A stretch of DNA of 64,000 bases from Lantana camara (taxonomy: Eukaryota; Streptophyta; Magnoliopsida; Lamiales; Verbenaceae), in assembly GCA_037501455.1 (NCBI GenBank), contig CM074864.1, forward strand, positions 25,662,001 through 25,726,000, in the 5' to 3' direction. The notes under the pieces are model-generated. The model ran no database searches, was not told where the DNA came from, and saw only the letters and a program-made list of their open reading frames with translations. The position numbers and the translations under genes were made by a program. Every line of letters begins with the position of its first letter. The stretch's first letter is position 1. Shown piece by piece: positions 34,842-46,109 of the stretch.

Positions 34842-36362
34842 TCAAAGCCATTCTAAAGCTACTCTTAGTCCCATCTTCTGAAGATGACCTTCGAAAGCTT
34901 CTCGACTAAGGGGTTTAGTAAGTGGATCTGCCACGTTCTCTGATGATGCGACCCTCTCAATTTTCACATCTCCTCTTTTGATAATATCACGGATTAGGTG
35001 ATACTTTCTTATTATGTACTTGGTCCGTTGGTGAGATCTTGGTTCTCTTACTTGAGCAACCGCCCCAGTGTTGTCACAAAACACAGTAATGGGGTCTTTC
35101 ATGCTACGAACAACATTCAACTCTTGAATGAAGTTTCTAATCCAAACACCTTCCTTAGTTGCATCATTTACAGCTAAGTATTCGGCCTTAGTGGTCGAAT
35201 CTGCAGTGGTCGTTTGCTTGGAACTCTTCCAACTCACTGCTCCGCCGTTTAGGCAGAAAATATATCCTGACATTGACTTAAAATCATCTAAGTCAGATGC
35301 AAAGCTTGCATCGCAGTATCCTTCGACCATAAGATCTTTCTGACCTCCGTAAACTAAGAATAAATCTTTAGTACTTTTCAAGTACTTAAGAATATTCTTC
35401 ACGGCAGCCCAGTGACCATCTCCAGGGTCAGATTGGAACCGACTTGTTACACTAAGTGCATAAGCCACATCCGGTCGAGTACATGACATTGCATATATTA
35501 TGCTACCTATTGCTGATGCATAAGGTGTATGAGTCATTCTTTCTTTCTCAAGTTTAGTCTTAGGACACATCTTCCTAGAAATACATGTTCCTACACTCAT
35601 AGGAAGGTTCTTAACCTTTGCTGACTCCATATTGAATCTCTTCAATACTTTGTCAATGTACATCGACAGTGATAGTCCTATCAACCTTGTAGATCTATCT
35701 CGATAGATTTTAATTCCAAGGATGTAGGACGTATCACCAAGATCTTTCATCTCGAATTGGTTCGATAACCATAACTTAGTTACTTTTATGTCATGCTTTG
35801 AATTCCCAATAAGAAGGATGTCATCAACATAAAGTACTAAGAATTGAACTGAGGTCTCCAATTCCTTTCTATACACACATGATTCATTCAAGATCTGACT
35901 GAAGCCAAACGCTTTGACTGATTCATCAAATCGAATGTTCCAATTCTTAGAAGCCTGTTTTAGTCCATAGATTGACCTTTGGAGTTTGCAAACCTTTTGC
36001 TCACTCCCACTGAATGTGAAACCTATGGGTTGCTCCATATAAATGTCTTTATCAATGTCACCATTGAGAAAGACAGTTTTCACATCCATTTGCCATATCT
36101 CATAGTCGTAATATGCAGCAATGGCAAGCATGATCCGAATACACTGTTGCATTGCAACTGGTGAAAAAGTTTCATCAAAGTCCACGCCGGGTCTTTGAGT
36201 GAATCCTTTTGCAACCAGTCTTGCTTTGTAGGCTGCAATGCTTCCATCAACTCCAAGCTTTTTCTTAAAAATCCATTTGTAACCTATGGGTTTGACCCCA
36301 TCAGGAAAATCTACCAAGGTCCAAACTTGGTTGGAGTTCATGGAATTCATTTCGGATTTCAT
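34842..36362 (-). pseudogene. Cop2 reverse transcriptase-RNaseH, open 506-codon stretch
   Basis: The longest open part of the old minus-strand element. It starts internally in RT (SEMNSMNSNQVWTLVD), with KARLVAKGFTQRPGVDFDETFSP, the first catalytic aspartate in WQMDVKTVFLNGDI, the YVDDILLIGN motif, then RNaseH with GYCDASFASD, TKAEYLA and FCDNTGAVAQ, ending in HLQKMGLRVALEWL just before the LTR. All catalytic acids are visible, so this domain pair decayed little although the rest is broken. There is no start codon of its own in the normal polyprotein, so it is a fragment and not an independent gene. Confidence 0.93.
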
Positions 36363-37865
36363 GGCTTCTATCCACTGTTCAGAGTCAGAATCTGAAAGTA
36401 CCTCCTCATATGTTAGAGGATCATTATCCTTTTAAGAGATCTCAAGAAAGAATCCGTACCATCTCTCTGGTTGTCTAGGAGTGTGTTCAAAACGCCTTAG
36501 AGGAGGATTTACGTGTGTATCGAGATTCATGATTGGTTGTGGTTGATCAGAAGGGGATGTTTTTTTAGTGGGTGGCGTGGGGTCACTTTGTACTTCCTCT
36601 AATTCTATGATCTTGCCTTTCTTTTCTTTAAGGAACGGTTCCTTAAGAAAAGTAGCATTTCTGGAAACAAACACCTTTTGCTCAGATTGATCATAGAAGT
36701 AGTATCATATGGATTCCTTAGGATAACCTACAAAGTAACATAAGTTAGAATGAGATTCCAACTTATCTCCCACTGTCCCCTTCACGTAAGCAGGATAACC
36801 CCAAATTCTTAAGTAAGAATAACTAGGGATTTTACCATGCCACATTTCATAGGGCGTTTTAGGGACTGACTTAGAGGGAACTAGATTCAAAATCTTTGCT
36901 GCACTTTCTAGGGCATAGCCCCAGAAGAAAGGTGGTAAGTCAGTGAAACTCATCATGGAACGAACCATATCGAGTAGAGTTCGATTCCTTCTCTCAGAAA
37001 CTCCATTGAGTTGAGGAGTTCCCGAAGGATCCACTGAGAGATAATCCCATTATCTTTGAAATGATTAAGGAATTCTTCACTAAGATACTCGTCTCCTCGA
37101 TCAGATCAAAGTGCTTTGATCTTGTGACTAGTTTGGTTCTCAACCTCCTTTTAAAATTCTAGGAATTTCTCAAAAGCTTCAGATTTATACTTCATTAAGT
37201 ATACATAACCATACTGACTAAAGTCATCGGTAAAGGTTATGAAATACTGATGACCGTTTCTTGTGCTTACACTAAGCGGTCCACAAACATCAGAATGGAT
37301 CAAATCCAAGACCTTAGTGGCACGTTCCACAGTTCCTTTAAAAGGAACTTTGGACATCTTTCCTTTGAGACAGGATTCGCAAGAAGTTAACTCTTTGAGA
37401 TCATTTTCAGAGAATGATCCTAAAGTGTTTATCTTGCTAATTCTGTTCTTGGAAATGTGTCCTAATTTAGCATGCCATAAGGGAGCTGAAACTTTGTCAT
37501 CTCTCTTACATTTAGTTTCTCGTTGTATATTCATAATATTGATATTTTGAGTTAGATAAAGTCAATTACTTAGAGTACCGATGTGAACGGAAGAGTTGTT
37601 CCGTTTGATAAAATATTAACCATTCTTAATATAAGTTTCATAACCTTCACAATCTAAAATTAGAACTGAAATTATATTACGAATAATGTTCGGTACATAA
37701 AGGACTTTATTTGAAACTAACTCAAAACTACCTAAATCTATTCTAATTGTGTCTAAAGCTCGAGCTTCAACTTTTGAGTCATCGCCGATCTTCAAGACAC
37801 ATTCTCCTTCTTTGAGTTGTTGAACTTCATTTAGCATCTGTACATCATTACAGATATGAGCTCCA
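36363..37865 (-). pseudogene. Cop2 protease-integrase portion, broken
   Basis: Minus-strand pieces in order: end of protease (37837-37616), integrase zinc finger and core start (37534-37151: HAKLGH, CESCLKGK, HSDVCGP), the rest of the core with GVSERRNRTLLDMVRS and the C-terminal region (37034-36705), and the linker to RT (36674-36432). Stops and frameshifts separate the pieces. The gene is cut within protease at 37865 by the Athila-type solo LTR and continues at 50079. At the position where Cop3 has its stop codon, this copy keeps a glutamate codon. Confidence 0.92.
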
Positions 37866-38026
37866 TGTTGTGTTTAGAAATTGTATGATTTTAAGTGCTA
37901 AATAGATGAAATTCTGGAGCAGTTTGATGCGTTTATGTGTTTATTTGACTCAGTTTAGGTGTCATTAGAGTTAGAGTTATGAAACGGCGAAGCAGAGCGA
38001 TTTCACGCATTTTTGGGAGAAAAAGT

Positions 38027-38238
38027 GATAACTCCCGTTACCATTTAGCAGTACTAAAGGAGTGACTCCCGTTAATAGCCACAGGAGAACGATTTTGGTG
38101 ATAACAGAGAGGTAACGCCCGTTACCCCCACGCATAAGGAATTAGGTAACGCCCGTTACCAGTAAAAGCGTTAAGGCGATTTCAGGCCATTAACGGGCGT
38201 TAACGATGGCAAGGCAAAAATTGATAACGCCCGTTACC
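38027..38238. promoter_or_regulatory. Six GGTAACGCCCGTTACC boxes upstream of a TATA box
   Basis: Boxes at 38027-38042, 38062-38076, 38111-38126, 38145-38160, 38190-38203 (inverted) and 38223-38238. Each is an inverted repeat of GGTAACG around a C or CC, and the third and fourth are identical. The minus strand of each contains AACGG, the core of MYB-bound elements. They end about 30 bp before a TATA box. A role as enhancer of the LTR promoter is inferred. Confidence 0.7.
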
Positions 38239-38266
38239 TAGGGCGGCGAGAAGTCTCCTAGGGCTG

Positions 38267-38274
38267 CTATATAT
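38267..38274 (+). promoter_or_regulatory. TATA box of Athila-type LTR
   Basis: ctatatat, the only clear TATA element right after the box array, followed by a GA-rich stretch. The position suits a U3 promoter with transcription starting about 30 bp downstream. Confidence 0.6.
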
Positions 38275-39284
38275 GTGCGTTTTTGGAGTCCTTGAGAGAG
38301 AGAGAAGGGTGAGACGCCGGAGAGAGTTAGATAGAAAAAAAAAGAGTTTTCCTTCCAAATTAAGACCTAGGGTTTGGAAGAAGACTCAAAGGTTCAGAAG
38401 ATTTTTAGAGAATTCGAGAAGACGACAGGATTAAATTCCGAGAACAATCTTTGGTTTTATTATTGCTTTAATTCCTAAACTAATTCCCATGATTTTTAGT
38501 TTTAGTTTTTATGCTAGTTTCGTTCTTTAGTTTTGCTGAATGTTTATGAGTTTAATTGTTAAACTTTATTTAGATTTGTTGACCATGATTTATGTTAATG
38601 CAGTTTCCTTTAGTTTTATGATTTTTGCTTCAATTATGAGTAGCTAATTATCTAGGGCTAGGGGGAAGTGATGATGATTGCATGATGGATGCTTGATGAG
38701 ATACTTGTGTGACTTGTGTTAATTCTTAGTTTGAAAACAAGTTTGAATTGACTTGCGATAGCTTGATCACCCGTAGCATCTGTCACAATTACCTATAAAT
38801 CGAAAGAGTGATGGTAGTTTAAAGGGTTTTCAATACTTGTGAGTTGTAGGGTACAAAGAGATTTGGTCCAAGCTTATACAATAGTAATCTTATTCCATGT
38901 TGAGCCGCTAGAATACTGAATTACACTAGTCTTGTTCCTATGGTTTAGTTAACTATTGGTGATTGCGAGAGCAACATTGAACACTACTTAAGCACTTGGT
39001 TACACCTCGAGAGAGGATAATTCAAATATAAGTGACTAGGTTGTAGAATTACACTTGTCAAACAGGTATCACATTGGCTCTTGATTATAGGATTCAAAGC
39101 TTTTTCCCCTGCGAATTTAGTTTACTGAAGTAAATTCGCGTATTTAAATTGTTAAGTGCAATTTTAGTTTCGTTACTTGTTAATTTTTGCATCAGTAGAT
39201 TAATAGAAATAACCTTGAATTCGTTAAGTCTTTAGATTAGAGAGAAATAGAGAGTAGTGATTGATTTCCCTTCCCTGTGGGTTC

Positions 39285-42200
39285 TGTGACACCCCGTCTC
39301 TCTGTCGAGCCAGGTATGACGTCACGAGATGTTTTTCCGACATTTAATTCTTCTTTTGATTTAATTTATTCGTTGAATTAATTGTTAAAGTGATTTATAT
39401 GCTCTAATTGTTTAATTTTCACGTCTTAACTTTTGTATTTAATTTTTCTATTTTGAATTTAATTCCCGAGTATGCTAATTTTGTGAATTTATGTGATATA
39501 CATGATTTAAGTATGTAATTGTAAGACTTTAAAATTAGTGGACTTAATTGAAAACTTGGATTTGGACTTAATTGTAACGTTTTGAAAGTTTTGGACCTAA
39601 TTGAAAATTAGCCTTTTTAATAAAATTTTATTTATTTTTAATTTGTTTAATTTAATTTAATTTTATGTATTATTTCTTGAAGTTTAATTTTCATTATTTG
39701 AATAATATGTTTATTTGTTGAAATGTGTCGCGTTTGTATTCGATTTGAGATCGAAATTTCGTGATTTTCTGATATGTTGGAGATTTGTGAGTTATGAATT
39801 TGTTTATGTGCTCGTTTTACATTTTCGGACTTGTTTGAAATGGTAACGCACCATTTTATTTGTTTTGGGGACTCGAGGGCCTAACTAGTTTTAGCGCACC
39901 TTGTGTTTTGGAATTTATAACATGAGCTCGGGAATTCGGATTCGAATTCCGGAAGTGGCTCCGGACTCATAACGAGATTTTCAAGCTAAGAAACCTATCC
40001 TCATATTTTTCTAAGCCCATTTGATACTCCGAAATTTGCCCGGAAAACTGACTCGCACTCTTTATGACCACCTTTCACTAATTTGCACATAAGTCCCTCA
40101 TCTTTTGAGCTTTTCGCATTGAACCAGGACCCACTTCTCACCAACTCATTCCTTTATCACTTTTGCTTCCCTAATATCGATCCATATACAAGAGAAAGGA
40201 GGAAAATTCAGATTTTTGAGCAGCAGCCCATTCCCGTAACTATTCACCCAAGGGGATTTTTGAGCTTCAATCTTCATTTTCTTCCATCTTCTTCAAGGGG
40301 TAAGCTTATATTTGATACGTACATGCTTAAGTGATCATTTGCATCCAAGAAAATCTTAATTTCATCCATGTTTGATATGGTTTTTGCTCCATGAATTGAA
40401 TAGTTAGGGCATAAATGATTTTTGGTGATTTCTTGAATTTCATTGGATATAATCTTGATTTGAAGCTATATATGAACTCCTTGTACCTCGTTTATGATTC
40501 TGTGATCTTTTATTAAGTGTTGGTTGAGTGTATGTAAAGATCCCATTAATGGAGTATGAGTTGTTCCCCAAGTTTTTCCCTTTCTTCTTCGTTGATGCCT
40601 TGTTGCTTTACGGCTGATTGATTTCATGGTTTTGAAGATGTTATTTTCTGTATCATTACCTGCCATTTGCTGCCTTGAGTTGTTGCTTCGTTGCTCGTTA
40701 TTTGCTACTGCTGCTGCTAACCTTGGAACAAGGGAGAACGATGCTAAACTGCTATTGCTGTCGCCCACAATTTATCTCCCCGGGCGGGGATAATGCTGAA
40801 CAAAAGTCTCCCCGGGCGGGGAAACCGTGGCTGCTTCATTTCATTTGTGTAATTTGTTTCCTTGCATGCATTGATTAGATTTTTTACTCTTTTACATGAA
40901 TCCTACGTCAATTAATGGAAGTGAGATGGCTAATAGCTTGAACTTGTTCTTGCTATTATTAGTTGGATATTAAGCAATGATTCTTTGTTTTAAAATGGAA
41001 TTCATAGGCATTAGTTTTGTCTCTTTTGCATGGTTGTACGTGAGGTGTTGCATGGATTAGTTAGATACCTTATGCTCTTGAATTCTTATGAACTTTGTTT
41101 GGATTTTTATACACTAATCATGACCTTAGGAGTGCTAGGGGCTGCTGTACGTGTAGTATAGTATGTATATATATATATGTGAGAATTGTGTTATTTTCAT
41201 TCCTTAATTTATTTAATTTAGTTTTATATAATATGGTTTAAACTATGAATGTGGTCTTGTGTTTTTATTTGAATTCTTATGCATGAAACATATGCTCTAA
41301 GTGTAATTTTGTGATTTAATTATTTGTTACATTTTATGAATTACGTTTAGGAGGTGATATGAAACACTTAGTAGGAGTTTTGAACTTAAATGGCTTAATT
41401 GATGCCTTCTTGAATTTTATTTGTATTCATTTCATTCATTTGCATTCATATGCATCGCCGTGCGTCTAATTGGTTCACGATCGAGTCTAAGTTATAAGTT
41501 GTATTTGTTTATCTCAGTTTTGAGTTCGAGAGGCGTCGGTTCCACCGTTTAGCTTCTTCTCGGTCGTCAATGCTCGTCCATGAGCTCTTTCGGTAAAGGT
41601 GAGGTTTAGGTTTGTTTTCTTTTAGTTAATGCGACCTATGACCCTATATGCTCGTTTTCAAGCCCGCATGTGAATATACTATATATATATTAAATATGTG
41701 CCTTATATCATGTTATGAATTTTGTTAATTCGATTTAATATGAATTCTTCGAAAATTATATGTATGTGCGTATATTAGCTTAAATGGTTTTGCAACGAGG
41801 CTATGCCCCAAACCGTGTATTGTAGAGCCAATTATGGATCTCCTTCAGCATATTATGAATTTGGAAGACACGGAGAGGTACGTGTATAACATATGCCGAG
41901 TTGCATGGTAAGGTATGTTTCTTAAGTATGAATAGTATGTTTCTAGGTTTCGCGAGTTAGGTATGTTTCTTATGAATCTTATGAGTCCTTACAAATCTTA
42001 TGCATCCCTGGGCCCCGGAGGTGTGGGTAAGGGAGACCCGGTGCGGCTGTTGGGGTCGCCGGTTATCACCCCTGTGCACACGCTCCTTTGAAGTACCTAC
42101 GCGCGACTCTGAAGGAGATGGAGAAGGCGTGGTGCTTTGAGCCTTCGGCTGAGGCCGGAGAAGGTACGTTATGGGTTCGCGACCCCACGTATATTGAGTT

Positions 42201-43142
42201 GCACGATGTGGGCCCGTAACCCCCTGTGCAGACTTCTGGAGAAAGGTTGGAATACGGGAATACGAATCTTTGAATCTATGAATCTTATGAATTTATGAGT
42301 TGTTGCTTTCTTTTGAATCTTTTGAGTCTTTTGATTAAGGAGTAAGGTTACTCACCGGGTATTTGAATTCTTTTGTTGTTTTGATTATGAAACGGGATAG
42401 GATCTTTCGATTTCAATAAGAGATTTTATGTTAAGGTTTGAATCTTCATGAATTTTAATATGAATCCTTATGAGTTCTAATATGAATCCATATGTATTTC
42501 TAAATCTATGAATCCTTACGAGTTTTCAAACTTAAGAATATACGAATATATGAATAAGTATGAGTTTTTTTTAGAAAATGGCTTTGGTATGTAAAACCCT
42601 ATTCCCCGTTCATAGTCTTTTGTTTAATAGGTGCTTTGCTCAATATGTATATATGTGTCGGTGTGCGTTAGCCCCCCTCACTCAGTCGGTGGACTGACCC
42701 TCTTCTATCAACTTTTCAGTTTGCAAGTTGGTGCGTACTAGGCGTAGTCTTGAGTCGGTCGGGTTGAGTCACCTAGTTCGAGTTGCATTTTCATTTACAT
42801 GCAATTATACTTTCGTATATGATTCGATTGTGGTAATTTGAAATATGTATATTTTATACATTTGTTATTGAATTATGTACGAATTTCTATTTTGTATATT
42901 TCGGGGCAGGCTTTTAGGAATAGTTCAACCCGTTTTGTGGATTTATCTTCTTGGATTTGATTATTTGCTTCCACTTTGATTTTATTTTGCACGCTCTGGT
43001 CTTGTGTTAGCTCCGCCTGGATTAGCGTGTGCGTGTTGGTTCCCGTTCGCTTATCCTTGGGCTCATGTATGGATTTCTATTTCATATGTGGGTTCGGGGC
43101 TAGGTGCGGGGGATGTGGTGGCTCGCCGCTTCGGGCGCTACA
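39285..43142 (+). repeat. 5' LTR of the LARD
   Basis: TGTGACACCCCG to GGGCGCTACA. Contains the paired palindromes (40774-40825), a donor-like AAG/GTGAGG at 41597-41603, degenerate TATGAATC-type short repeats (about 42230-42560), the 'cactcagtcggtggactgac' hairpin (42679-42698) and acceptor-like ttttcag (42713-42719). Compared with the 3' LTR it has scattered substitutions and small indels, for example a missing 'ggagacccgtactcgc' segment near 42350. Confidence 0.93.
40774..40825. repeat. Paired CTCCCCGGGCGGGGA boxes, 5' LTR
   Basis: atctccccgggcggggat (40774-40791) and gtctccccgggcggggaaac (40806-40825), 32 bp apart, each a near-palindrome. Same pair in the 3' LTR. Confidence 0.8.
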
Positions 43143-43150
43143 TCTTAAAG

Positions 43151-43162
43151 TGGTATCAGAGC
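43151..43162 (+). other. Primer-binding site of the LARD (initiator-Met tRNA)
   Basis: tggtatcagagc, eight bases after the LTR end, is complementary to the 3' end of plant initiator-methionine tRNA and would prime minus-strand DNA synthesis. It shows that the element kept its replication signals despite having no genes. Confidence 0.93.
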
Positions 43163-46097
43163 TTCGGGTTGCAAAACCGGAGTTCTAGTGTCGTGTTATC
43201 TCAAGTATAGGTCGTACGGCGTAGGAACAACGTGCTAATGTGTACATTGCATCAAGATATGTGAATTTTCTTACATTATATGTTGTAAAAATTGTTATTT
43301 CTTTTCGCTAATTGTTGTTGTTGCATACTTTACGTGCGTTAATTGTTCCTTTTACGTGCCATTATCACTCACTAACCGCATGCATCATAGTTTCACCTCC
43401 CTTGTGTATTGTAGGTTAATATCCTACAACGGTCAATCACTCCTCTCAGTTACCATGGCCCCTGAGTTAAAATTGGGATCAAGTAGAGGTAAAGGCATTA
43501 TACAATCGTTGATGTTATCACAAAGAGAACCAATCCACCAAGATAAAGGGTAAAAATGGCTCGAGTTATTGGAAGGGATCTTCTGTTCATGTTAGACGTG
43601 TCATTTTCTAAAGATCAAGCTCGGGTACTAATTGTGGAGGACCAAACCACCCCTGCGACATTTGTAGAAAGAAATTAGGAGCTTGTTTGGTGCGGTGCGT
43701 CCGAACACAAGGGTGATTCATATCCTTACAATACTCGAAAGGAATTAAAGGAGTCCAAGAGATTAGTTCAAATCTAGGAGGGAATTAGAGAAGATTTTCG
43801 AGAAATGGAAATCGGGATCGAGTCTAAAGCTTGGATCAAGAATAACCGGAAAGCTCTTCAAGTTGAATTCAAGAAATTGAAAGAAAGGAGCATTAGTAAG
43901 AAGAATGGAATCGAGAAGAAGAATGGAATCGGGAACTAGATTGGGATTGGGATCAAAGAGGAATCGAGAGGTTCTTTAACGGGACCGAAAGGAAAGATGA
44001 AAATGAAAGGGACTTTCATTCATGGAGTAAACCCCGTGCGCTCATTGTAGAAGAAATTCTAATACTTATGAGAATCGTTGGAAAAGGTTGGGGGTGATGC
44101 TTTGGATGTGGATTGCCGAAACACAAGTAGGAAAGATGGGAACGACTAAGGGCAAAGAAGTACCCGGGAGGTAATTGCATTCATTGCACGAGCATCCATT
44201 CCACATTGTATCTTTATACTTACTTGTAATGTGCGTTATGTATTGCCATTACTTGTTGTTTCTTTATTTGAATTGTTGACCAACGTGACACATAGCATAA
44301 GCAAACCTAACCCAACATGCATGAGTTTAATGTTTCCATGATAGCTTTTAATTAAGAGAAGTCTTCCTTCGTGATGGTGAAAATCGGGGTAAAGAAAATG
44401 GTGACTCAGAGGATTTGGTTAAAGTTATAACAAGAAGTTAAGGACCCTATGAAATGGGAAGGATTCTCTAATGATGAGTAATCCAGGAAGTGTTAAAGGG
44501 AAGAATGGAACCTACGATCTAAGAACAAGTATTCGGACTCAATTCCTAAAAGGTAAAATAGGTTCTTTAAAGGATGGGTAACAAAGGTCGTCAGAGAAGG
44601 TTTGAATATCATATGGTTAATGGATAATGAGTAGTATGGGATCATCAAGGAAGAGTTTTCAATTAAACTAATCCATTAGAAGTCAAGCTAGGGCAATAGG
44701 GAGAAGAAGAGAAGATTGAGACACTTTAGATTTCGGGTAAGTAAGAAGTCATATTGTGAGGAGCCAAAGAGAACCAATTGACATCGTGATTCGAAGTCCA
44801 TGGATGCCAAGAGGCGAGAAGTTTTATCTTCATAGGGATTGGAGTTTACTTTCCCGATCCAAGATGAATTGTCGTGCTGTGAGGGACGAATTGGGAGAGA
44901 TGAAGCAACAAAGGGAAACGATAAAGAAAGACAAAGTGTTTTGGAAGGGGATCATATACCCAAGTATAATCCAGTAGAGGGCAAGTCATATAACCAATTT
45001 AAATTAGTAAAGAGGGGAATCGGAAGATTTCAATCACGCTGATAATTAGGCGAAGATTCAGAACCACGACGGTAGATCGATTATCAAAAAGAGGCCCAGA
45101 TATTGATTCTATGAACATCAAAGAATTGGGATTTTTTGCTCTAAAAGAATTACGAGAGATAGAGAATTGTGAAGGAGTGAACACTAGGGCGTGCCACTTG
45201 ATGACTTTGAGGAGTACCTCTTCACCGGACCCTATAATACAAAACACAGATGTCGAGAAACTGGGATTTAAATTAGACAAGGTATGGGGATATCCTAAAG
45301 GAACTGGGTTGAGAGGCTTCAAGACAACCAGATATCGTGATATAGTGATGGTCGACTGAATTAGAGTGAATCAAGGTTAAACAAGATATGAAAGATTCCG
45401 GAGGGGAAAAGAACTTAAATAATCCCTCATGGCAACTAGGAAAATGGAATGAAATCAACAAGGTAAGGATCTATTCCATAAAACTGAGGTCGAGGAATCC
45501 GGGTCACGAATTCTAAGACATCAACCTTGATTCTCCACTCCATCTCATCGACGTAAAGGGCTTCGAGAAATGGTGAACGGTACATACATCATTCATGGCA
45601 CGTGCATCATGCATATTTGATTATTATGGCTTTATCGTGTGTGCGTGTGTTCTTGTTATGTGTTTTTCTCGAGTATGTGGGTTTTCTCGGTGAGCTGAGG
45701 ATCGTGGTTACGACGGTCTTCCGGAGCGAGCAAAAAGTGGTGATATAGCACTTCAGTAATGAGACTTCTTGAATTAGAAGGTGCGAGTGGTGGAGTTTCG
45801 GTAACCATGCCATTCGTGTAATGCCGAGCTTTTGAGTAGTTAAAATGAATCAAACGATGGGTGATGAATCAAACTTATACCCTCCTATCGTGAGAAACAT
45901 TTTAGTTGCTCCTAGCACGGATCAAGCGGCGAGGAATTTCTCCATTAAGATCTCAAGAAGTGATCAAACCCCTGGTGCATGAAGACCTTATCGGGCTAAC
46001 CCTCGTCGGGACGTTATGAACCTCGAACATGGGTGAATACGGAAAGTTACTTGAGCTTAAAACTCGAGCAGGTTAACCTGGGGACCAGGTTCCCTTA
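43163..46097 (+). other. LARD interior with relic gag zinc knuckles
   Basis: No long ORF; the longest are below 110 codons and start at random places. An ATG in good context (accatggcc, about 43452-43460) may mark the old gag start. At 44037-44124 a degenerate pair of gag zinc knuckles is readable: CAHC followed by a former His/Cys half, then CFGCGLPKH with an in-frame stop two codons later and the last cysteine lost. This matches the layout of the double knuckle at 21341-21447. The interior is therefore a decayed Tekay-type gag region without any trace of pol. Confidence 0.7.
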
Positions 46098-46109
46098 AGG
46101 GGAGAGGAT
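46098..46109 (+). other. Polypurine tract of the LARD
   Basis: aaggggagagga immediately before the 3' LTR start TGTGACACCCC at 46110. Confidence 0.9.

Larger units (their letters stand above)
37866..39284 (+). mobile_element. Athila/Tat-type Gypsy solo LTR, left part
   Basis: Starts TGTTGTGTTT inside Cop2 protease. With 50003-50078 it forms one LTR of about 1.5 kb, TGTTG...CAACA. Flanks are CTCCA (37861-37865) and GTCCA (50079-50083), a TSD with one mismatch. Only one LTR is present and no interior, so it is a solo LTR. Family identity comes from near-identity with the LTR that precedes the Athila-like gag at 61500. It is split by the LARD at 39285. Confidence 0.92.

Noticed and set aside
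43151..43162. Possible tRNA gene at tRNA-like sequences (also 52994 and 61500)
   Set aside because: Only the 12-18 bases complementary to tRNA 3' ends are present, next to LTR ends. These are primer-binding sites, not tRNA genes.
43356..45461. Small ORFs of 62-107 codons in the LARD interior
   Set aside because: Random starts, both strands, no domain. The only coding trace is the degenerate zinc-knuckle pair, which is not in a long ORF.
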